Of a DNA stretch of 64,000 nucleotides, positions 52,288 to 60,428 are shown one piece after another. The stretch is from Hahella sp. KA22 (GTDB lineage: Bacteria; Pseudomonadota; Gammaproteobacteria; Pseudomonadales; Oleiphilaceae). Under the pieces are notes generated by a model that saw only the letters and a list, made by a program, of their open reading frames with translations, did not search any database and had not been told where the DNA came from. Positions within the stretch are counted from its first letter, which is position 1. Each line of letters starts with the position of its first letter. Position numbers and translations under genes: made by a program. The DNA lies in contig NZ_CP035490.1 of the NCBI RefSeq assembly GCF_004135205.1, positions 2,125,501 through 2,189,500 of the forward strand, read 5' to 3'.

Positions 52288-55041
52288 CTAATCGCTGTTT
52301 TTTTGACCTTTAACGACACGCATAACAAATTTCTCTATCTCGGTGATGATAAAGACGCTGGAGCCTACGAGGGCGATGGCGAGCCAGTCCGACGGCGATA
52401 AGGCGGTGGAACTGAACAGGCGCTGCATCGGCGGCGCATAGGTGAAAAGCAGTTGGAAAAGAAGCAGGATGGCGACGGAGTAGAGCGCCATCCGGTTGCT
52501 GGTTAGCTGACGCCAGGACGTAATGTTTTCCATGAGCATGCGTGTATTGAAAAGATAAAAAATCTCAAACATCACCAGCGTATTCACCGCCACTGTGCGA
52601 GCGTGTTCTAAAGACGCGCCGGTGGATTGCGTCCACCCAAACAATCCGAAAGATCCGAGCACCATAATCAATGACACACTGAGCACTCGCCATAACAGCA
52701 GAGGGTCAAGCAGCGACTCGCCGGGCCGTCTGGGAGGGCGCGCCATGATATTGGGCTCCGCCGGCTCGAAAGACAGCGCCAGCGCCAGGGTCACAGCGGT
52801 GACCATGTTGATCCAGAGAATCTGCACCGGCGTAATTGGCATGGCGACGCCGAGCACGACGGCGGCGAGTATCATCAAGGCTTCGCCGCAACTGGTAGGC
52901 AGCACAAAGACAATCGCCTTTTTGAAGTTGTCGAAGATGCGGCGGCCTTCCTCCACGGCGGCGGTGATCGTGGAGAAGTTGTCGTCCAGCAGAATAATTT
53001 GAGCAGCTTCCTTGGCGACTTCGGTTCCCTGGCGTCCCATGGCGACGCCAATTCCCGCTCGTTTCAGCGCAGGCGCGTCGTTGACGCCGTCGCCAGTCAT
53101 GGCGACGATCTCTCCCGACTGTTGCAGCGCTTCCACCAGCCGCAATTTGTGCAATGGCGTGGTGCGGGCGAAGATGTTGCAACGCAGCGCCGCCGCCTTC
53201 AACGCCTCGTCATCCAGGTTGTCAATGTCTGCGCCAGTAATGACGCCGTCCCCAACTGGAAGATGAATGGATTCAGCGATGGCCTGCGCAGTTTTAGGGT
53301 TATCGCCAGTGATCATTTTGACCACAATGCCAGCCTGTAAGGTTTTCGCCAGCGCAGGAGCTGTTTCCTCCCGTGGCGGATCGATCATCGCGACGGCGCC
53401 GAGAAACTGAATGTTGGCCAGTGGTAGCTGGGGCGGCAGTGCGGCAATGGCGTCAGGCGTTGTGATGTAAGCGAAGGCCAGCAGGCGTTGTCCTTGCGCG
53501 GCGCGTTGATTGAAGCGCGTGCTCCAGCGCTGAGTGTCTTCTTCGGACAGCGTTGCCGAGCAAAGTTGCAGAACTCTTTCCGGGGCGCCTTTAATGCAGA
53601 TGAAGTGGCTGCCGTTACTATCGTGGTGGAGCGTCGCCATGTACAGGTTGTCGGCGCTAAACGGCAGCACATCCAGCCTGGGGTGGTCTTTACGTGCTTG
53701 CGCGCCGTCCCAGCCGGCTTTGGCCGCGAACGTCACCAGAGCCGCCTCCGTAGGGTCTCCCTGAGGCGTCCAGATATCATCCTGCTTATGAATGTCGGCG
53801 TCGTTACAGAGCAATGCCGTCAGACTCAGGCGCGCCAGTTGTGGGTGATTCTGAGCGCTGATCAGACGTTCATCAAAGGTGATTTCTCCATGTGGGTCGT
53901 AGCCGGCCCCGGAAACCTCCATGCTGTTTTCACCAGCATCGAGACTGACCACCGTCATCTCATTCTTCGTCAGCGTGCCAGTCTTATCAGTGCAGATAAC
54001 GGTGACAGCCCCCAGTGTTTCCACCGCAGGCATGCGACGTACGATCGCGTTGCGTTTCGCCATCATCTGGACGCCGAGGGCCAGTGTGATAGTGAGGATC
54101 GCGGGCAGTCCTTCCGGGATCGCTGCGACGGCCAGTCCCACCGCCGCCAGAAACATGTCCGCCGCGCTGTAGTCGCGTAGCCAGTACCCCGTCATGAAAC
54201 ACACGGCGGAAAGCAAAAGAATCCACCAGGATAATTTTGCGCTGAATTCCGCCATCTGCTTCAGCAACGGCGTTTCAACGGCGTTGACCTGGCGCAGCAA
54301 GGCGCTGATCTTGCCGAACTCTGTGTTTTCTCCGGTGGCGACGACAACGCCATGACCTTGGCCGCGAGTCACCAGGGAGCCCGCGTACGCCATACAGGTG
54401 CGACCGGCCAGTTCCGTGTCCGGCGAGGCAGGCTGTGTTTGCTTGCTCACCGCTTCCGACTCGCCTGTCAGCACCGCTTCACTGATATGCAGATCACTGG
54501 TTTGAATGAGGCGCATATCGGCGGGAGCGCGATCGCCAGCTTGCAGGAGTACGATATCGCCAGGGACCAGGACGCTGGCCGGGAGAGATTGCAGACGCCC
54601 GTCCCGGCGTACGCTGACAGTAAAGGTCACCATGCGCCTGATGGCTTGTAAGGCCTTCTCGGCGCGACCTTCTTGTAGATAGCCGATCAGCCCGTTAATG
54701 ACCACCACCATCAAGATCACACTGGCGTCCAGCCAATGGCGCATAATCAGGGTAATGGCGGCGGACAGCAGCAGGACGTAAATGAGTGGATTGTTGAACT
54801 GGCGCAGCAGCCTTTGCCAGGCGCTTTCCCCTGACTGTTCTGCGATGATGTTTTCGCCATGACGGCGCAATCGCTCTTCCGCCTCGCTGGAGCTAAGGCC
54901 ATCTGTATCGGTTTTCATGGCGGCCAGCGTTTTCTCGATGGGGGATGCATGCCAGCAGTCTGGCGGCGTCACATGCGGGAGGCCTGAAATGATCTCGCCA
55001 GGAGCGGGGGAGGGGCGTTGAGGAGTATGAAGTCCGTTCAC
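52288..55041 (-). CDS. P2-type cation-transporting ATPase
   Basis: 917 residues from a GTG at 55041. All P-type motifs are present: TGES at 192-195 (actuator), PEGLP at 309-313 in membrane span 4, the phosphorylated Asp352 in DKTGTLT, and MTGDGVNDAPALK in the hinge. An N-terminal cation-ATPase domain and ten membrane spans fit the SERCA/PMR1-like P2 group. In span 6 the motif reads WINMVTAVTLAL, with Ala where Ca2+ pumps have the ligand Asp (NxxTD), so classic Ca2+ binding is altered; ion unknown. Preceded by AAGG; likely monocistronic. Confidence 0.9.
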   Translation of the reverse strand: MNGLHTPQRPSPAPGEIISGLPHVTPPDCWHASPIEKTLAAMKTDTDGLSSSEAEERLRRHGENIIAEQSGESAWQRLLRQFNNPLIYVLLLSAAITLIMRHWLDASVILMVVVINGLIGYLQEGRAEKALQAIRRMVTFTVSVRRDGRLQSLPASVLVPGDIVLLQAGDRAPADMRLIQTSDLHISEAVLTGESEAVSKQTQPASPDTELAGRTCMAYAGSLVTRGQGHGVVVATGENTEFGKISALLRQVNAVETPLLKQMAEFSAKLSWWILLLSAVCFMTGYWLRDYSAADMFLAAVGLAVAAIPEGLPAILTITLALGVQMMAKRNAIVRRMPAVETLGAVTVICTDKTGTLTKNEMTVVSLDAGENSMEVSGAGYDPHGEITFDERLISAQNHPQLARLSLTALLCNDADIHKQDDIWTPQGDPTEAALVTFAAKAGWDGAQARKDHPRLDVLPFSADNLYMATLHHDSNGSHFICIKGAPERVLQLCSATLSEEDTQRWSTRFNQRAAQGQRLLAFAYITTPDAIAALPPQLPLANIQFLGAVAMIDPPREETAPALAKTLQAGIVVKMITGDNPKTAQAIAESIHLPVGDGVITGADIDNLDDEALKAAALRCNIFARTTPLHKLRLVEALQQSGEIVAMTGDGVNDAPALKRAGIGVAMGRQGTEVAKEAAQIILLDDNFSTITAAVEEGRRIFDNFKKAIVFVLPTSCGEALMILAAVVLGVAMPITPVQILWINMVTAVTLALALSFEPAEPNIMARPPRRPGESLLDPLLLWRVLSVSLIMVLGSFGLFGWTQSTGASLEHARTVAVNTLVMFEIFYLFNTRMLMENITSWRQLTSNRMALYSVAILLLFQLLFTYAPPMQRLFSSTALSPSDWLAIALVGSSVFIITEIEKFVMRVVKGQKNSD

Positions 55042-55293
55042 TGTGTCGCCTTAATCAGTCAATGCGTAGAGATCAAAATTTGCGCCGAGACGGAGCGAAC
55101 AATTTTTTCATTGATCGCTGGAGTAGCTTATACAGGCTGATAGCCATGTATGACGGCGTTGTGTCAGTCACTATGCATAGAGCGGGCTGGCGAATACCTG
55201 TCAGGGATCAAATTTTCCCATAAGTATGGGATTGTTACCTTTGTCATCCTTCCCTACAATTGGCGGCGAAATCACTTCGTCAGCGAGGAAACC

Positions 55294-55464
55294 ATGCGCC
55301 AGGAAACGTCCGCTCTGATCGACGAGATATATCAACTGACCTTGGATATGAGCAAGTATTCTCCCGAGTTGGAAAAAGATAAAGCCGAACTGGAGTCAAA
55401 GCAGGAAGAAGTTCGGATTTTATGGGAGCAGCTTGCAGAGTTGGTTTGCGCCGAGCACGTCTGA
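55294..55464 (+). CDS. Small coiled-coil protein, unknown
   Basis: 56 residues from the ATG at 55294, which has GCGAGG 7 nt upstream; the longer frame to 55150 would add a Cys-rich stretch with no ribosome site. The peptide is a single charged amphipathic helix (SALIDEIYQLTLDMSKYSPE; KQEEVRILWEQLAELV). Not recognised. A hairpin follows at 55503-55522. Confidence 0.5.
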   Translation: MRQETSALIDEIYQLTLDMSKYSPELEKDKAELESKQEEVRILWEQLAELVCAEHV

Positions 55465-55502
55465 TCCGTATCGGCTAATTAAGTAGTCCCAGGTTGAAAA
55501 GT

Positions 55503-55522
55503 AGGGCGGTGGAGACCGCCCT
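55503..55522 (+). terminator. Hairpin after the small coiled-coil gene
   Basis: A perfect 8-bp stem AGGGCGGT / ACCGCCCT with a GGAG loop, 39 nt after the stop codon. There is no run of T's. Confidence 0.5.
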
Positions 55523-55633
55523 CAAAACGCTATGGTTACATGACCTAACGTAATGTGGCTTTAGCGGATGTCAGAACAGTTTGTCCGTTTGACCCCCGTT
55601 GCAAGGTATTTCACACATAAACCCTGAATGCGC

Positions 55634-55655
55634 CAACTAGGGAAATCCCCAGTTG
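55634..55655. repeat. 22-bp near-palindrome
   Basis: CAACTAGGGAA at 55634-55644 mirrors TCCCCAGTTG with a single mismatch. It lies 44 nt beyond the stop of the frameshifted exported-protein gene (minus strand). It could be that gene's terminator or a relic of a mobile-element end; nothing decides between these. Confidence 0.45.
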
Positions 55656-55698
55656 AACTTGAGCCCTTCAGTGGTTTAAGCCGCTACCGCCTTTTGCA

Positions 55699-56890
55699 TC
55701 ATTCATCTTGTTGTGTGTAGCTGGTCCCGCCCAGGTTGAACATGCCGGTGTCTTTCCGGTTGTTGTTCGGGAAAAAGAAGAACCCCATGCGCTCTTTGCG
55801 GCCATCGTCGAAGCTGAATTCAGCCTGATATCCTGTCAGGCGGTAAACGCCTGAATGCCGTGAGTCGCTTTTGGCGACCATAGTCTGGCTGACGCCGCCA
55901 GCGGATTTATTCAATTCGAAGCGTCCATTCTGATGGAAGGTGATGTCTCTGGCGACGAATACCTGGCTACTAAGTCCGCTGACGCTTTGTGCGCCAAATG
56001 TTCCTAACATTTTCCAGGTTCCTTCCAGCGTTTCGTCGGCGTCGGCTGGGAATACGGGATAAATGTCGTCCGGCTTGATTTCCCGCGGCTTCCCGTTCGG
56101 CAGTTGAAACTGATATCCCGACCCTTGCGCTCGCCAATGGCCCCAGTCTTTTTTCCGGGCCTGTTTGCAGGCGGCTATGTCGAGATCTGCGATCGCTGCG
56201 TCCATATCCCGATACAGCTCGCCGTTTTTGAATAAAGTGTAAGGCTGGAAATGGATCAACATCATGCTGCCGTTGTAGCGATGTTCACGAACGGCGAAGA
56301 TTTTTTCTATGTCACTGCTTTCAGGGCCGGCGTCAGTAGAGGCGCAGGACAAAGCGCTTTGTGAAAGCAGGACCGGGTGCGCAGAATGTTGCTGTACTGT
56401 TTGATTATATCCGGGTGAATCTGTTGGCGATTGTTTATGAGGCTGGTCCGTAATGGCTGCGTACAGTTCAGGGTGCATGCGCATTGGGTTGAAACGATCG
56501 TCCTCAAGCACGTCTGAGAATGTATTACAGAGTAAGTCTTGATGCTCAGTCAGCTTTGCGCGCAGTTTATCTTCTACCTGCAACAGACTACTGCCGATGC
56601 CTGGAGTGCGCCGTTTCAGGCTGTCTACTGACGCGTCAATCAGGTCCGCCTGATTTCGCGTACGCCAGGACTGGTAATCCGGCGAGCTCGCCTTGACGCC
56701 GCAAAGGCGGCGCAGGATGTCCATGGTTAGCACTGGGGTGTAAAGCGTCATAACCGTTTCCACGCTGGGGGGGCTCCGACGCAAAAGCAGAAGCGCCAGG
56801 CGGACTGCTCAGAAACACAAGCGCGCAAAGCAGCATCGAAAAAGGAGCAGGTTTGGCCTGGGGTCTGATGTTAAATCTTGTCGAAGTCAT
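55699..56890 (-). pseudogene. Exported lipocalin-like protein gene split by a +1 base in a seven-C tract
   Basis: Two frames make one protein. From the ATG at 56890 the first frame gives a fine signal peptide (MLLCALVFLSSPPGASAFA) and then runs into CCCCCCC (56773-56767 on this strand). The next 355 codons are in another frame (SVETVMTLYTPVLTMDILRR onwards) and end at 55699. Removing one C joins them into a 396-residue exported protein. Its last 120 residues (GTWKMLGTFGAQSV; GVYRLTGYQAEFSFDDGRKER; MGFFFFPNN) look like a beta-barrel, lipocalin-like fold; no family was recognised. As written it is broken, unless slippage or phase variation restores it, or the extra C is a sequencing error. An internal ATG at 56751 would give a protein without signal. 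Confidence 0.7.
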
Positions 56891-57128
56891 TGAACTTGGC
56901 GAGAGCATTTTCAGGTAGTGGACCGGTAAAACTAACCAAATGAAGGGCAATAGATAAACTAGGGTTTCTCCCAGGTGTTTTCCTTTTGATTAAATCGTTT
57001 ACCGTATTGCCTCGCATCAAAGCTCTGGCGTGTCGGCGAATGTAATTGAGGTGAGCTGTGTTTGCTGTCGCTGCGTTTCTATTGCAACACTTCGCCGGGT
57101 TTGCGTCAGCCTAATGAGGAGACTTTAA

Positions 57129-57845
57129 ATGAGAATTCCTGGAATTCTATATTCCCTATTTTTACCGTTATTGTGTCTTTGGGGGCATACCGTCAAGGCG
57201 TCCGGTGATGCACTGGATGATATCGCCGGTTCGATGAACTCCGCGTTTGAAATGGCGCTGAGTGAGACTGACAATACTGCTTCAACCGTTGGCGGCGATA
57301 ATGGGGCTGTGCCTGAAAAGGGCGCTTTTTTCACCCCATCAAAAGAAGTCAGCGCTGAGATCAAAGAAAAAATGATTTCGGAAATGCTTAAGAAGGCGCC
57401 TGCTGACAAGGAAGCTGAATTGCGTGCGGCATTCGCTGAGATCGATATTCTGCAGTTGATGGGCGATGCGGTGAAGAAAGACGGTTATCAGGCCAATGAC
57501 TTGGCTTTGGCGATGGCTGCCTGGGTCACCACGTCCTTTAGTATCCTCAATGATCAGGAAACCAACGACGCTGAAGATCGTGCGGTATGGAAGCAGTTTC
57601 GCCAAGTGATTGCGACAAACCCTTCACTTGCCGAACTTTCGGATCGCGACAAGCAAATTACGGCGGAGACGCTGTACTGGTATTCTGCGCTCGCCGCCAA
57701 CGACTATCAGCAAGCCAAAGCTGGAACTCCCGGTTGGAAGCTGGATGAGGTCAAAGGCTACATAAAGCGTGATCTCAAAGCGCGTAAAATTCACCCGGAG
57801 CTGGTTACGATTTCCGCTGAGGGCGGCTTGGTCGCTCGTAAGTAA
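57129..57845 (+). CDS. Secreted DUF6683-like protein
   Basis: 238 residues from the ATG at 57129 with GAGGAG upstream. A signal peptide spans residues 1-24 (SLFLPLLCLWGHTVKA). The mature protein is helical: FFTPSKEVSAEIKEKMISEM, then LRAAFAEIDILQLMGDAVKKDGYQANDLALAMAAW written here in pieces, and LSDRDKQITAETLYWYSALA. The FxPS...DxxxLM...GL/Y..DLA.A.A.W pattern recalls the DUF6683 family; I hold this with moderate certainty. No function known. It is divergent from the frameshifted exported-protein gene, and both have signal peptides. Confidence 0.7.
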   Translation: MRIPGILYSLFLPLLCLWGHTVKASGDALDDIAGSMNSAFEMALSETDNTASTVGGDNGAVPEKGAFFTPSKEVSAEIKEKMISEMLKKAPADKEAELRAAFAEIDILQLMGDAVKKDGYQANDLALAMAAWVTTSFSILNDQETNDAEDRAVWKQFRQVIATNPSLAELSDRDKQITAETLYWYSALAANDYQQAKAGTPGWKLDEVKGYIKRDLKARKIHPELVTISAEGGLVARK

Positions 57846-57880
57846 TTTCGCCGTGCAGGGACGCACAGCCATCCGTTCTT

Positions 57881-58495
57881 TTACTCGTAGCCCAAAGATA
57901 GTCTGACTAGATCCTGTACGTTGCGCGCGCCCAATTTGCTCGCCATGTTGGCGCGATGCAGTTCCACGGTTTTCACGCTAATGCCAAGGATATCCGCAAT
58001 GGTTTTATTTAGCTTTCCGGCGCACACATGGGTCAATACTTGGCGCTCTCTTGGAGATAAGCGCCCCAGTTTTTCTTTGGCCGCCTGTGGATTGCGTAAT
58101 GCGGAACCGGGTTCTGAAATAGCGCTTTTCACGGTTTCCACCAGAATGGAATTTTCGAAAGGCTTCTCCAGAAAGTTCGCTGCGCCCATGCGCATGGCGC
58201 TGACGGCCAGAGTGACGTCGGCGTGTCCGGTTATGAGGACGACCGGAATGGAAAGACGACGCGAGCGTAATTCCTCCATCAGTTCGAGCCCGTTCATATC
58301 AGGCATGCGCAGGTCGGTCACGACGCATTTATCGCTTAATGGAATGGCTGCATCTTCCAGTTGCTGAAGTCTCGCTAACAGGCCTGCGGCCCGATTGAAA
58401 TCTTCTACCTGTAAGCCGGCTGCCTCCAACATCCAGACGGTGGAGCGGCGAAAGTCTTCGTTATCGTCTACTAGTAAAATTTGTGCTGCGTTCAT
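57881..58495 (-). CDS. FixJ/NarL-type response regulator
   Basis: 204 residues from the ATG at 58495. Receiver domain 1-125 (QILLVDDNEDFRRS; phospho-acceptor Asp61 in VVTDLRMPDMNGLEL; Lys in FLEKPFENS). The LuxR-type helix-turn-helix at the C-terminus (LSPRERQVLTHVCAGKLNKT; GISVKTVELHRANMASKLGA) matches FixJ/TodT/StyR-type regulators. It is 71 nt downstream of the kinase gene and surely its partner. Target genes unknown; no fix or aromatic-degradation genes are near. Confidence 0.93.
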   Translation of the reverse strand: MNAAQILLVDDNEDFRRSTVWMLEAAGLQVEDFNRAAGLLARLQQLEDAAIPLSDKCVVTDLRMPDMNGLELMEELRSRRLSIPVVLITGHADVTLAVSAMRMGAANFLEKPFENSILVETVKSAISEPGSALRNPQAAKEKLGRLSPRERQVLTHVCAGKLNKTIADILGISVKTVELHRANMASKLGARNVQDLVRLSLGYE

Positions 58496-58566
58496 GCTTG
58501 TCTCTTCGAAAAGATGTATCCACAAAAATAATTTGGAATGCCGCGCTTCTGGCGGCTCGCAATCAT

Positions 58567-59745
58567 TTAGTCAGGAGGGCGTACAGGCGTCGCAGATGGG
58601 GCTAGCGGCAGAGTGAAAGAGAAGACGGAGCCGCCGTCAGGGTTGTCTTTAAATCCCAGAGTTCCATGATGAAGCTCGATGAAGGACTTGCTGATAGCGA
58701 GACCCGCACCCATCCCATCAGGCTTGGTGGTGAAGAAGGGGGTGAACAGTCGGTTGCGGAGGCGCTGTGGTATTCCGCAGCCTTTGTCCGTCACGCTTAC
58801 CTCGACCCAGTCGGCTGAAATGACCTGAGCGCCAACAATGAGCTCGCGCTCATGGATAGGCGTGTCGCGCATGGCGTCCATAGCGTTGCGGACCAAATTT
58901 CCCAGGGTTTGCTCGATCATGATTCTATCCACACAGACATTGGGTATGTCCGCCGCTATCTGCAATCGGGTTTTCACTTGGCGTCTATGGGTTTCGAGTT
59001 GCAGAAGCTCCAGCACGCCGCTAGCTAACTGGCGCAGTGAGATTTCATCTGCGCGAGGCTCTCGTGAGTTGACGAATTTGCGTATGCGAGCAACCACAGC
59101 CGCTGCCTGATGGGCCTGCCGAATCGCAAGTTGCACTGCTTCTTCCGGCTTATCGACGCCGGTATGTTTTTCAAGCAGTAGCTTGGCGGCGTTAAGGTAA
59201 TTGAGAATAGCGCCGATGGGCTGGTTCAGCTCATGGGTCAGGGCGGTCGCCATCTCGCCAATCGACATACTTTTGGAGGCTTGCTGCAACTGGGCGTGCA
59301 TGTCTTCAGGTCTTAGCAGCAGCAGTGAAGGCTCATCTACTTTCTGTACTGATAACATTAATCTCACGCCTTCGGCGTCATGAAACGGCGCGCTGTTTAG
59401 CGTATAAAAAGCGCCGGTTTCCGGGTAATGCGCCTGCAGTGAAAACGCGTCGCCTTTTAAGTGCGCCTCTTTGCATTCAACAGGCTGGAACAGTTGTAGG
59501 AATGAGTCGCGATGAGACGTCAGCCGGGATTGTGTTTTTCCGCCGCTACTAAACTCACGTAGAAACAAAGTGTTGCAGGCGATGAATTCGCCTTGACGAG
59601 AATGCACGGCGGTGGGATAGGGGAGGGCGTTCAAGAGCGGATATTTTTCACCGCCATGGGAGGCGTTGGCGGCTTTGGGCTCCTTGTACGCAATGATGTC
59701 AGGCTGATACGCATTGGCTGCAAGCCTGTTTTTTAACATAAGCAT
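58567..59745 (-). CDS. PAS-containing sensor histidine kinase, FixL/DctB-like
   Basis: 392 residues from the ATG at 59745, with GGAGG 8 nt upstream. No membrane span. A PAS-like domain (about 35-140: LPYPTAVHSRQGEFIACNTLFL), a HisKA domain with phospho-acceptor His171 in TALTHELNQPIGAILNYL, and an HATPase (NLVRNAMDAMR; DKGCGIPQRL; GMGAGLAISKSFIELHHG). The HELNQP form is that of FixL, StyS and DctB-type kinases. No haem-binding PAS is evident, so oxygen sensing should not be assumed. Partner regulator downstream. Confidence 0.92.
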   Translation of the reverse strand: MLMLKNRLAANAYQPDIIAYKEPKAANASHGGEKYPLLNALPYPTAVHSRQGEFIACNTLFLREFSSGGKTQSRLTSHRDSFLQLFQPVECKEAHLKGDAFSLQAHYPETGAFYTLNSAPFHDAEGVRLMLSVQKVDEPSLLLLRPEDMHAQLQQASKSMSIGEMATALTHELNQPIGAILNYLNAAKLLLEKHTGVDKPEEAVQLAIRQAHQAAAVVARIRKFVNSREPRADEISLRQLASGVLELLQLETHRRQVKTRLQIAADIPNVCVDRIMIEQTLGNLVRNAMDAMRDTPIHERELIVGAQVISADWVEVSVTDKGCGIPQRLRNRLFTPFFTTKPDGMGAGLAISKSFIELHHGTLGFKDNPDGGSVFSFTLPLAPSATPVRPPD

Positions 59746-60049
59746 CTTTCTGTCCTCCCTGCACTGTCAGATACCTGGATTAAACCTCGCACTCCCTAAT
59801 GCTGATGAGCGAGAATGCCGCTTAATCCGAACGTCAAACTGGCGGATATCCTAAATGCCTTGCGCGACGAGGCGCAATCATATATTCGGACTATTACCAT
59901 TTGGTTATCTCTTGTGTTTGCAGTAAAAATCAACTCATTGCGCCTTTATTTTCAGGTGGTTACTGTATTTGGATGAATCTTGTGTGACGCTCTTGACCTG
60001 ACTTTGAAACTGTATGAATATACAGAGGCTAATTTTAGGAGGCGACAAA
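59746..60049. other. Intergenic region between the kinase gene and yebG
   Basis: 304 bases with divergent promoters. The right end holds the LexA box before yebG. The left part should hold the promoter of the two-component operon. No frame of note and no RNA gene recognised. Confidence 0.5.
60010..60025 (+). promoter_or_regulatory. LexA (SOS) box upstream of yebG
   Basis: CTGTATGAATATACAG fits the gammaproteobacterial SOS box CTG-N10-CAG with a nearly palindromic TATA-rich core. It ends 24 nt before the yebG start, where LexA would block transcription until DNA damage. Confidence 0.85.
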
Positions 60050-60388
60050 ATGGCCGTAGTGACCCTGTATATGAGTGACAGAGACCCATCACAACAGATG
60101 TTTAAATCCAAGAAAGAAGCTGACGATCATGATAAAAAGCTTGAGCTTGCCGAAGGCGTATCTCATTTCCTGGCGCAACGCCTGACTTCTTTGAATGAAG
60201 GTTTAGCGGAAGAAATCGGCATGCTGGTCGCTAATCACAAGGAAGCGTTTGCAACCGCGTTCAAAGGCAAAGTTGACGTGTTGTTTGAAGAGTCGCCAGA
60301 GTCTGCTCCCAGCACAGAAGAAGAGACTAAAGAGAACGCCAAGGTTAAAGACAGCGGCAAAGTGCGGGCGATAGCCGGCAAGGGCTGA
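60050..60388 (+). CDS. yebG: DNA-damage-inducible protein YebG
   Basis: 112 residues from the ATG at 60050, with AGGAGG 7 nt upstream; an in-frame ATG at 60014 lies inside the LexA box and is rejected. The N-terminal two thirds match YebG: MAVVTLYMSDRDPS, FKSKKEADDHDKKLELAEGV and LAEEIGMLVANHKEAF. The C-terminal tail is charged and variable. YebG is a LexA-controlled protein of unclear molecular role in E. coli. The SOS box here is clear. Confidence 0.93.
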   Translation: MAVVTLYMSDRDPSQQMFKSKKEADDHDKKLELAEGVSHFLAQRLTSLNEGLAEEIGMLVANHKEAFATAFKGKVDVLFEESPESAPSTEEETKENAKVKDSGKVRAIAGKG

Positions 60389-60392
60389 TGAG

Positions 60393-60415
60393 AAGGGACG
60401 TTGTCAGCGTCCCTT
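60393..60415. terminator. Hairpin between convergent yebG and codA
   Basis: A perfect 8-bp stem AAGGGACG / CGTCCCTT with a 7-nt loop, a few bases after the yebG stop and 14 nt after the codA stop on the other strand. It may end both transcripts. Confidence 0.6.
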
Positions 60416-60428
60416 AGATGTAAACAGT

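Noticed and set aside
53488..54180. 230-codon plus-strand frame across the P-type ATPase gene
   Set aside because: It covers the conserved phosphorylation and nucleotide-binding domains in antisense; no ribosome site or recognisable domain.
57881..59745. Two-component pair as an oxygen-sensing FixLJ system
   Set aside because: No visible haem-binding PAS signature and no fix/nif or respiratory genes nearby; only the kinase type is FixL-like.
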